Positions 25,612 to 34,500 of a stretch of 62,675 bases of DNA are shown here, in pieces; positions within the stretch are counted from its first letter, which is position 1; the number at the start of each line of letters is the position of its first letter. Source of the stretch: Bacteroidota bacterium (GTDB taxonomy: Bacteria > Bacteroidota > Bacteroidia > B-17B0 > Aurantibacillaceae); contig JAJNDK010000018.1 of NCBI GenBank assembly GCA_021156365.1, positions 1-62,675 on the forward strand. Reading direction: 5' to 3'. Under the pieces are notes generated by a model. It ran no database searches, had not been told where the DNA came from, and worked only from the letters and a program-made list of their open reading frames with translations. The position numbers were made by a program, and so were the translations under genes.

Positions 25612-28600
25612 TTATTTATTTCGTAAAAGCGCTATAAAACCCTTGTACACTCTTTCGGAACCTTCGAAGGTAAGCACGTAATAATAGGTACCGTCAGGCA
25701 GTATTTCTCCGCGTTTGTTCCTGCCGTCCCAGCTATTGTCATATCCAGGCATGGTATATACTTCCACACCCCATTCATCTAATATCACTACGGAATTTGC
25801 AGGATAACTCTTAATATTCTTTATGATCCATGTATCGTTCTTACCATTGTTGTCGGGTGTAATTATATTGTAGGGCACTACGAGGAAGTCGTCGGAAATG
25901 GTAATAACGATCGTATCACTGCTGCTGCAGCCATTCGCACTGTTTCCATACACAATATAAGCAGTGGTGGTTTCGGGTAGGGCCACAGGGTTCGCGATAG
26001 CCGGATTGCTCAGTCCGTCCGGCGGGCTCCATGAGTAGGAGAAGGCGCCGGAAGCATTCAGCTGCACGGGATAACCTTTTGAAACAGTGGTGTCATTTCC
26101 TGCAAAGATCTGCGGAATGGAATATACCTGCACGAATTTGAAGATGGAATCCACACAACCGTTGTTGGTTGTCACCACTAGTTTCACTTGTTTGGTTCCA
26201 TCGAATACATACGCATGTACAGGCGAATTCAAAACGGAAGAAGTGGTGTCACCAAAATCCCAGGCTGAATTATAAGTGCCGGAACTAAGCGCTGTAAGAT
26301 TGGTGAAGGGTATCGATTGAGCAGCACACTGGCTTACAAAAGAAAAGTTGGCAACAGGTCCTTCATACACACTTGCAGTTTGCATACTGCTGCTCGCACA
26401 ACCATTGGAAGAAACAGCCTGCAGTGTAACGTTATACGTTCCAAAGGAAAGATACTGCTTCACCGGGTTGGTAAGTGTTGAATTGGTATTATCACCGAAA
26501 TTCCAATTGGTAGTTGCGATCGTTCCGGAATTTACAGTAGAAGTGTTAGTGAACTGGATCGGGTTACCATCACATGCATTACTGAATGTAAACGAGCTTA
26601 CCGGTGAATCATATATCAGTACCGGTTTGGACAGAGAGTCCACACAACCGTTATTGCTTATGGCAATCAGCTGAATGATATAGGAACCCGGACCGCTGTA
26701 TAAAATTACCGGATCTGCAACTGTAGACGAAGTGCTGTTGCCAAAATCCCACTGCCAGGTAAGCGAGCCGGCACTGATCGAACTGAGATTACTAATATGC
26801 AATGAATCGGCACTGCACACATTGGCAAATGTATACGAAAGATTGGGAAGCGGATGTATATTGGTGATCAGCGTAGCAGCCGATACACAACCTGAATCGC
26901 TTGTAAGTGTGGCCTGCACCTGGTAATTGCCGGAAACCGGGTATACATATACAGGCGAATCGCCGGATACGGAATTCCCGTCGCCAAAATTCCAGTTAAG
27001 CGTGTAGTTGCTAATGGCAGGATTGATGGTTTGTGAAAACACGGTATTCTTGCCAAGGCAAACGCTCAATGTACTGATCAGCAGATCGGGTTGTTCGTTG
27101 ATATAAAGCGGCAGGATCAAGGTATCCCGGCAGCCGAAATTGCTCGTGGTGATCAGGCTCACATTGTAACTGCCTGCATTGGCATATAAATGCGAAGGTG
27201 AATTAAGCGTTGAGCCTTGTGAATCGCCAAAATCCCAGGCATAGGTTATTCCGCCACCGTTTATAAATGAATTATTGGAAAAAGCTGCTGCCGTTTTTTT
27301 GCAGGTGTTGCTTACAACAAATGAAGCGATCGGCTTGGGTGAAACAAAGAGTACGTTTGAAACGGAATCTGAGCAACCATTATTGGAAGTGGCAAGTAAT
27401 TGGATCAGGTAATTGTTGGGATTCGTGTATAAATGCGATGGGCTTGCGGCATTACTCGCAGAGCTTCCATCTCCAAAGGTCCAGGTATAGGAAGTAATGG
27501 TGCCACTTGCAATAGAGCTGTTATTGGTGAAGGCAACCATGTTATAGCCACAAATGCTGTCCACTGCCGTAAAACTCACCTGTGGCTTCGGATATACGAT
27601 CACGTTTTGCGATACGGAATCGATACATCCATTGGAAGACGTGGCAGTGAGACTTACACTGTAGGTTCCGCCACTGGTATAAGTGTGCGATGGATTTGCA
27701 ATACCAGCATTGCTGCCGTCATCAAAATCCCAGCTATACACATTGGTACCACTGCTTGTATTGGTAAATGAAACAGCCCTGTCTTCACAGGCCGTAACGA
27801 ATGTAAAATTAACAGCAGGCAAAGGATTAACAGTAACTGTAAAAGGAGACGAATAAGTGGAAGAACATACACCATTTACGATCTCTACACGATATTCCGT
27901 GTTCTGTATAAGATTGGTAAATGTATAGGAAGAAGTATTCACCGGGGTAGCATTCCAGGTTGCCCCGCTGTTGACAGAGTATTCCCATTGCACGACAGTG
28001 CCGTTATTTCCATTGAGATTAAGTGTTCCACTGTTCACATTACTGCAAACCATCGGTGTGCCTGTTATAAAGCCACCCAGGCTATTGGCATTCACATCAA
28101 TGAAAACCGAATCGGAGATCGCTTCCGGGCAATTAGCACTTTTAAGGATGGCGCGGTAATAAGTGCTCCCGGTGAGATTGCTATAGGTCAACGAACCTGT
28201 TGTATTATTAATAACCGCCCAGGGATACAAACCGGTGGAAGAATATTCCCAACGCACAACAGTGCCGGTATGTCCTGACAGGTTGAGTGTAGCGCCATTG
28301 GAGCCTGCACATACAACAGCTCCGGCAGACACAAGTCCGCCAACAGATGCAGGAGCAACTGTAACTTTCACCGAGTCCGAAAATGCAGATGGACAAACAC
28401 CATTTTGAACGACTGCCCTGAAAAGCGTATTGACTGTGATGGCAGGATAATGCAGATTAACACTGTCGTTGCTGGAAGCGATCGGGTTCCAGGAAGCACC
28501 GTTATTAATGGAATACTGCCAGTTGAGAATACTACCGGTGTATCCGCCCAGCGACAGGAGCGCTGTGTTTCCTGTACATTCGGTTAGGTTAGCACTGGAT

Positions 28601-28941
28601 GCTGTACCGCCCTCGCTCTGCGCGTTTACCGTTATGGCAACCACATTGGATGCTCCTGCAGCAAAAGAAGGAGCCTGTACGATCACACGAAAATAAGTAG
28701 TTTGGGCAAGATCGATATAATTATAAGTAGCAGAAGTATTGGCAATGGGTGTCCAAAGGGAAACCCCGTTAAATGAGTATTCCCAGCGGATAATATTCCC
28801 ATTGTATCCGCTCAGGGTAAGTATGCCGCTGTTGGAATTGGCACAAACGGTAGCAGGCGTTGCAAGTGTGCCCGGAACTGTTTGCGAGAACAGCCCAGAC
28901 ATTGAAAAGAGCAAATAAAAAATCACATAATATTTTTTCAT
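25612..28941 (-). CDS. PKD-repeat protein with T9SS type B (CHU_C-type) sorting domain
   Basis: A 1109-residue protein: a signal peptide (MKKYYVIFYLLFSMSGLFSQ), four Ig-like repeats of about 85 residues with a recurring RWEYS / QWEYS motif, then seven or eight PKD domains (repeated WDFGD / WNFGD). The last 90 residues, from PYNIITPDNNGKNDTW to WDGRNKRGEILPDGTYYY, form a gliding-motility-associated type B sorting domain. Type B substrates are carried by PorP/SprF-type proteins, and such a gene lies directly upstream with only 4 bp between. The product is probably a surface filament or adhesin. I start it at the ATG (MKKYY) rather than at a TTG four codons earlier, which overlaps the preceding gene. 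Confidence 0.92.
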   Translation of the reverse strand: MKKYYVIFYLLFSMSGLFSQTVPGTLATPATVCANSNSGILTLSGYNGNIIRWEYSFNGVSLWTPIANTSATYNYIDLAQTTYFRVIVQAPSFAAGASNVVAITVNAQSEGGTASSANLTECTGNTALLSLGGYTGSILNWQYSINNGASWNPIASSNDSVNLHYPAITVNTLFRAVVQNGVCPSAFSDSVKVTVAPASVGGLVSAGAVVCAGSNGATLNLSGHTGTVVRWEYSSTGLYPWAVINNTTGSLTYSNLTGSTYYRAILKSANCPEAISDSVFIDVNANSLGGFITGTPMVCSNVNSGTLNLNGNNGTVVQWEYSVNSGATWNATPVNTSSYTFTNLIQNTEYRVEIVNGVCSSTYSSPFTVTVNPLPAVNFTFVTACEDRAVSFTNTSSGTNVYSWDFDDGSNAGIANPSHTYTSGGTYSVSLTATSSNGCIDSVSQNVIVYPKPQVSFTAVDSICGYNMVAFTNNSSIASGTITSYTWTFGDGSSASNAASPSHLYTNPNNYLIQLLATSNNGCSDSVSNVLFVSPKPIASFVVSNTCKKTAAAFSNNSFINGGGITYAWDFGDSQGSTLNSPSHLYANAGSYNVSLITTSNFGCRDTLILPLYINEQPDLLISTLSVCLGKNTVFSQTINPAISNYTLNWNFGDGNSVSGDSPVYVYPVSGNYQVQATLTSDSGCVSAATLITNIHPLPNLSYTFANVCSADSLHISNLSSISAGSLTWQWDFGNSTSSTVADPVILYSGPGSYIIQLIAISNNGCVDSLSKPVLIYDSPVSSFTFSNACDGNPIQFTNTSTVNSGTIATTNWNFGDNTNSTLTNPVKQYLSFGTYNVTLQAVSSNGCASSSMQTASVYEGPVANFSFVSQCAAQSIPFTNLTALSSGTYNSAWDFGDTTSSVLNSPVHAYVFDGTKQVKLVVTTNNGCVDSIFKFVQVYSIPQIFAGNDTTVSKGYPVQLNASGAFSYSWSPPDGLSNPAIANPVALPETTTAYIVYGNSANGCSSSDTIVITISDDFLVVPYNIITPDNNGKNDTWIIKNIKSYPANSVVILDEWGVEVYTMPGYDNSWDGRNKRGEILPDGTYYYVLTFEGSERVYKGFIALLRNK

Positions 28942-28945
28942 GCTA

Positions 28946-30427
28946 TTATTCAAAAATGATTAGTACCCATGGTAAGCCATTCGTTACCGGCTCCGTTTTT
29001 TTTGAAAGATCTGACCGTACCTGTTTCAATTGCTGCAGGGCTTCTTCCGTGCTGCCTTTGTGTGTTTTGTCCACTACATAATAATAACCGTTGCTTCCAT
29101 CGCCCAGCTGGATGAGCTCAGTAGAAATAGCATGATCACGCTGTAACAGTTTTACATATTCTTTAGCACTTGAATACACCTTGTATACACCATAAACAAC
29201 ATTGTAATTTGCTTTTCCTGTATTCTTATATTTATCCGCATCTCCATAGCTAACGATCGACCCAAAACGTTTTTTTCCTTTCGGCTCAGGTCCTGCATTG
29301 TTATCCGGATCGGAAGGATTCAGCAACTTCAAAGAATCCACCAGTTTTTTGATCTCTTCCTGATTAAGGCTTTTTTTCTTCACCTCTTTCATTTCATCAT
29401 TCAGCTTCTGCACATTTTTATCAAGTGTGTCAACACGTTTGTTGCTCTCTTCCACTTTCTGGTCCACTTTATCGAGCTCTTCGTACAGCTCATTGATCGC
29501 TTTGTTAGACGGTTTTTTACTGTCCGAACCTTTCGGTTGTTTGCCGAAGAGATAGGAAAGATTGATCTCATGCCCTCCTTTCGTGATCCGGTTCAGCCCG
29601 TTCATAGTGAGCTCATAGCTGTATCCGACCAGGAGGTCCTGTGTTACCCGAACCCTGGCTATGGCAAAAGTGCTGTAGGAAAAACGGTAACCGACACCGA
29701 GTGAAAAACGATCCTGCCAGGTAATGATATCAGACAGCTCCGGCTGCAATGGCAGTCCCTGGTGGCTTCTCAGGAGCAGGCTCAGCGAATTGGAGAATGA
29801 TCCTTTGAGATCTTTGTTCCAGCGGGTGCCCAGGAGATAATAAGGAATAAGCTGAGAACGGATCACCGGCTGAAAAGTAGGATCGTGATACCTGAATTTG
29901 CCGGACAATAGCTGATTGGCAGTAACGAAGACCACGAGACCTTTATTCTTATAACTCACGGAAAAATCAGCAGTAGGCAGGGTGCTTGCCTGTTGTTGAG
30001 GAAACCCGGCAAACTCACTCATGTCTTCTGCATTGAGCTTACTAAAATCGATCTGCAGACGTTTTATGCCGGCCTGCAAACCGAAACTCAGCAGATTATT
30101 CTCGTTCAGCTTCACTTTATAGGAGAAAGATCCCTGCACATTGAAGTAGCTGAACAAACCCAATTGCTGGGAAGATGCGGTGAGCCCCACTCCTGTTTTT
30201 GTGTTCCTGACCGGAGCGCCCAGTGTAAAATGAAAATATTCGGGAGCATCGGAAAAACCGGACCATAGTTTTTTGTAATACAGGTTTGCCTCTGCCTGGG
30301 GCGCCAGAGCGGAAAAAGAAGAGTTAATGGCAAAGATATTTTGTGAATACTGATTCAGTATAATTTCATTTTGTGCGCGAAGCTTAAAAATGAACACGAA
30401 GGCAATTGAAAGAAATAGATACTTCAT
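28946..30427 (-). CDS. PorP/SprF-family T9SS membrane protein fused to coiled coil and SPOR-like domain
   Basis: A 493-residue first gene of the operon. The signal peptide is MKYLFLSIAFVFIFKLRAQ. Residues about 20-297 form a PorP/SprF barrel: it opens with NQYSQNIFAINSSFS, has SGFSDAPEYFHFTLGAP, and ends in INLSYLFGK. Residues about 308-350 are a Lys/Glu-rich coiled coil. Residues about 400-493 look like a SPOR or other peptidoglycan-binding module (VVYGVYKVYSSAKEYVK). Usual family members are about 300-330 residues, so the C-terminal 170 residues are an addition that could bridge the outer membrane to the cell wall. Known members carry type B substrates to the T9SS; the next gene encodes one. 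A strong promoter lies just upstream. Confidence 0.9.
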   Translation of the reverse strand: MKYLFLSIAFVFIFKLRAQNEIILNQYSQNIFAINSSFSALAPQAEANLYYKKLWSGFSDAPEYFHFTLGAPVRNTKTGVGLTASSQQLGLFSYFNVQGSFSYKVKLNENNLLSFGLQAGIKRLQIDFSKLNAEDMSEFAGFPQQQASTLPTADFSVSYKNKGLVVFVTANQLLSGKFRYHDPTFQPVIRSQLIPYYLLGTRWNKDLKGSFSNSLSLLLRSHQGLPLQPELSDIITWQDRFSLGVGYRFSYSTFAIARVRVTQDLLVGYSYELTMNGLNRITKGGHEINLSYLFGKQPKGSDSKKPSNKAINELYEELDKVDQKVEESNKRVDTLDKNVQKLNDEMKEVKKKSLNQEEIKKLVDSLKLLNPSDPDNNAGPEPKGKKRFGSIVSYGDADKYKNTGKANYNVVYGVYKVYSSAKEYVKLLQRDHAISTELIQLGDGSNGYYYVVDKTHKGSTEEALQQLKQVRSDLSKKTEPVTNGLPWVLIIFE

Positions 30428-30446
30428 ATTGCGAACCAGTTTAAAG

Positions 30447-30478
30447 CAAAAATATGTTTTATTGTTTCATTTATACAA
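30447..30478 (-). promoter_or_regulatory. Promoter of the toxin-cassette operon
   Basis: Read on the minus strand, TTG (30476-30478) is followed by 21 bases and then TATTTTTG (30447-30454), an exact match to the Bacteroidota -7 consensus TAnnTTTG with suitable spacing. It leaves a leader of only about 13 bases before the PorP/SprF start codon. Confidence 0.7.
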
Positions 30479-30613
30479 CAATTTGCCATTTTAAATAAAA
30501 ATTCTTTTTTTTCGGAATTGGTCAAATTATTTTATATTAGCAGTTACGTTCTTAATCATACGAAAACAGGGATCGGATCTTTTTAATACAAACATGTTTT
30601 ATAACTAACAGGC

Positions 30614-31585
30614 ATGAGATCATTCATCAAATCATTCATAGTGCTTTCTATCGGCGCTCTTTCCTTAGACAGTTATGCCCAGGTAGGCATCAATACGGTT
30701 ACGCCCGATACTTCGGCGGCCTTACACATTGTATCTAAACCTTATGGACAGGGGCTTTTGATCCCAAGGCTTACAGAAGCGCAACGGGTTGCTATCCCTA
30801 ATCCGGCCCAGGGATTGATGGTTTATGATCTGACAGCCAACCTGTTTTATATGAATCTGAATGCAGGAAGCCACAACTGGTTTGCTATAAATCCATTACT
30901 CACACAAGGAAAGGCTACTGCACCTAATGTGGCTTACACCAGTCCTGTTGTAACCAATGTAGGAATTGGAACGACTAATCCCATGGCAACACTGGATGTG
31001 GCAGGGGATATTAACGCCAGTACTTCAGTAACTACCAACACGCTAAATGTAAACGGCTTTGCACCGAATGCACTCGTCCCTTCAGGCGGGATCATTATGT
31101 GGCGGGGTGCTTCAGTTCCACCGGGCTGGAATTTATGCGACGGTACAAACGGCACTCCCGATCTCAGGGGCAAATTCGTGGTAGGAATTGGCCAGAGCGT
31201 AACTGCTGCGCCAGGTGATATCAATCCAACCTACACAATGAATCAAACGGGCGGAGAAAACCTGCATACTATTAAAGTCCCGGAATTACCCAAACACACA
31301 CACAATGCAAATGGAGATGGGGCCACCATCAGTGCAAGCGGCGGAAATCACGATCATACCGTTAGACCTAATGGCCAGGGAACAGGCGAAGAAAGATCCA
31401 GCGGCCAGACAGGTGGTTTGGCTAACGACAGCCCGGCGACCATTACCACAGATCCCAATGTCCATAACCATCCCAATGGCGAGTTTTCAGGTGTAGTAGG
31501 CGATGGTACCACGCAGGGGATGAACAGCGTGCCGACAGAAAACCGTCCACCATATTATGTGTTAGCATACATCATGAAATTATAA
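30614..31585 (+). CDS. Secreted phage-tail-collar-like protein with three HxH motifs
   Basis: A 323-residue protein with a signal peptide (MRSFIKSFIVLSIGALSLDSYA). Residues 23-150 carry the GIN/GIGTTNP...LDVAGDI motifs of trimeric surface and tail-fibre-like stalks. A phage tail collar domain begins at about residue 155: PSGGIIMWRGASVPPGWNLC, then DLRGKFVVGIG, and ends ENRPPYYVLAYIMKL. Three HxH motifs (His228/230, 246/248, 284/286) match the metal-binding pattern in the tips of T4-type short and long tail fibres. Phage tail proteins lack signal peptides, so this one has been adapted to secretion. Its stop overlaps the next start (TAATG), so the two are coupled. It is divergent from the toxin operon, sharing a 186-bp intergenic region. 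Confidence 0.88.
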   Translation: MRSFIKSFIVLSIGALSLDSYAQVGINTVTPDTSAALHIVSKPYGQGLLIPRLTEAQRVAIPNPAQGLMVYDLTANLFYMNLNAGSHNWFAINPLLTQGKATAPNVAYTSPVVTNVGIGTTNPMATLDVAGDINASTSVTTNTLNVNGFAPNALVPSGGIIMWRGASVPPGWNLCDGTNGTPDLRGKFVVGIGQSVTAAPGDINPTYTMNQTGGENLHTIKVPELPKHTHNANGDGATISASGGNHDHTVRPNGQGTGEERSSGQTGGLANDSPATITTDPNVHNHPNGEFSGVVGDGTTQGMNSVPTENRPPYYVLAYIMKL

Positions 31586-34500
31586 TGAAGAACCTGCACA
31601 TCAAATACCTTCTTCTTTTTCTTTTTGCCGCTGCGGGGGCGAATGCGCAGGTATTTATTCCCGGGCAGGAAGGACTCTGCGTAGACAAAAAAGCAACCAT
31701 GTATATTTCCCCGTCTACCAGCCTGTATATAAACGGTAACTTTTTTGTGAAAGAATCCCAGTTTCCGCGATGGGTCCGCAGCAACGGTACCATTACATTG
31801 ACCGGTAACCTTGAATGCAACGACCCACTGATCTGCGAGCGCGCCAGCTCATCCACTCCCACCTCACAATTCATATTCAAACCAAAAACAGGCGCTGCTT
31901 CGATCACATCTTATACAGACTCACTGGTGCTGTATCATACTATTATTGACAAACCCGGATCGGTGGTGACGATCAATCCGGGCAGCAATGTGAAAATCCT
32001 GGACACTATAGACTTGAGAGCGGGCAGCATCCGGCTGGACGGTGGAAATATTTTATTAAGCTTTCCTTCGGGCACACCTTCTTATGTCAATCATCCCTAT
32101 ATCAAGAACGAAAATCACCAGAACCGGATCTTTGGCGACAGCGGTCAGGTTATTATTTCTGCCACAGCTACTAATTCATACCTCATTGGCCCCGCCACCT
32201 ACAGTTTTGCCAACCTGGGACTTGTTTTAAAAGGACCGAACGTTCAGAGCTCCAGATTTACTATAAAGCGCGGGCACGCCAAACAGCTGTATGCCGGAAA
32301 TGGAAGCATCGCCAGGTATTTTGACATAAAAGTCGATTCAGGAGCACTTACAAGCGATTCGCTGCTGATCAGCTATATCGACAGTGCGGAATTCATTAAC
32401 CTTGGAATAAACCGGAACCGCCTGAAAGTATTTGCAACGCGGAATTATGATGATATGGATTATTTCCAGTTAGGGAGCTCAAATGTGCTCGCGCAGACAC
32501 TTGCACGCTGTACTACTTCGGATCTTGCTATCGCTTACATCGATCCGCAAAAATTCCGGGTTACCGTAGCGGATGAAGACTGCCCGGATCCGCCGGTAAG
32601 CAGCCTGCTTTCCGATACCGTCAATATGTGCCAGGGAGCGGTCTCTGTGCTGGATGCAGGCAATGCACCATGGATCCCTAATACTGCATTGTTCTGGAAC
32701 TGGAGTACAAACGATACTACGCAGACTATTTCTGTGAACAGCCCCGGAAGCCCGCAAACGATCACTGTAAGCATTCGCGATCTGAGAGGATGCATCACAA
32801 GGGATACGGTTGTCCTGATGCCGGCACCAAACCCGGTTGCCCTCATGTACGGCGCTTCTGCCTGTTATGGTGATAGTATCCGCTTAAAAAGCAATTCAAG
32901 CATCGGATCGGGATCCATTACAAATTATTACTGGCAGTTCGGTGATGCCAGCACGTATTCGACCTCGCTGAACGATACGATCCATAAATGGTATGCAAGT
33001 CCCGGAAGCTATGCCGTTACTTTAATTGTAACATCGAATTTCGGATGTACAGATACTGTTTTGCAAAATGTAGTGTCCCTGCCACCTCCGGTTGCAGCTT
33101 TCAGCAGCCTGTTCAATTGTGCTGCAGATTCCATGGAATTTACAAGCAATTCTTCCGTACCTCCGCTGGCCGGCGCCATCACTCAGAACTATTGGAATTT
33201 TGACACGGTAAGTTTCGCCAGCCCTGCTTTATATTCTCCTGCCGTAAACCCTTCCTTCCATTACTCCACTGCCGGTAATTACTGGGTGAAGCTGGTAGTG
33301 CGAACCGGACTGGGCTGCAGGGACAGCATTACACAAAACATCACCATCGTTCCACGCAATACGCCTTCCTTCAGCATCAGTAATCTTTGTTTCGGGGATA
33401 CAGCTGATTTCACCAACTCTTCCGTTTGCAACACCGGTTCCTGCAGCTACCTGTGGGATTTTGGAGATGGCAGCCAATCAGTAGCTGCAAATCCTGCAAA
33501 GATCTATCCGGCTGCAGGTGCCTATAACGTAAAATTGAAAGTAAGTGCAGCCAATGCCTGCACGGATTCAGTAATTGTGCCCCTGATCATTAATGCCAAA
33601 CCTACTGTAAGTTTTGCAACGAACCCGGTCTGCGAGGGCGATATTACTTATCTTACCAATAACACAACGATCTCTTCCGGCACGATCACCGGCTATCTTT
33701 GGGATGCCGGAAATGCGACTACCTCTGTTTCATTCAATCACTCGCTGGTTTATGCCGTTCCGGGAATTTATCCTGTAACACTTACCGCCACCAGTGATTC
33801 GGGCTGTGTTGCATCACAATCGGCTAACGTAACGGTGCATGCAAATCCTACTGCGCAATACTCCATAAGCAACAACTGCCTCAACCAGGTTTCTGCTTTT
33901 ACAGGCAATAGTATCGGGAACGGATTGCTGTATGTCTGGAATTTCGGGAACAGTGCCACTTCTTCCCTGAGCAATCCAAACTACACTTATCCTGCCGCCG
34001 GAACCTATACCACTTCCCTGGTCGTGTCGGATATAAACGGCTGTTCGGACACTGCAACTGCAGGAATTACTGTATACCCGGTTCCGAATCCTGCACTCGG
34101 AGGTACCATAAGCACCTGCGGAACTTCCTATCCCCTGAATGCAGGCCCGGGAGTGAGTTATTTGTGGCAACCGGTGAATGCAACCACTTCCTCTATTATA
34201 GTAACAGCCAATGGAATATACTCTGTAATAGTTACCGATGCAAACGGCTGCGTGGGCATGGACCAGGTACAAATTACACTCAACAGCGTTGTTCAGCCGG
34301 ATCTCGGGCCGGATACCGTTTCCTGCGGTACATATATACTTAATGCGGGTTATCCGGGAAGCACTTATGTATGGAACACACCGGGTCCTCACTCACAAAC
34401 ACTTGCTGCAGCAGTGAACGGAACATACATTGTAACGGTTACGGATGTAAACAATTGTTCGGGTAGCGACACTGTTGTTGTTGCAGTTAATCCTGTACCG

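Noticed and set aside
30518-30540. TTG and TATATTAG as a promoter for the tail-collar gene
   Set aside because: The spacing of 12 bp is too short and the -7 has a mismatch, so it is not listed as a feature.
30614-31585. Prophage or remnant of a phage because of the tail collar domain
   Set aside because: No other phage genes are nearby, it has a signal peptide, and it is coupled to a T9SS adhesin.
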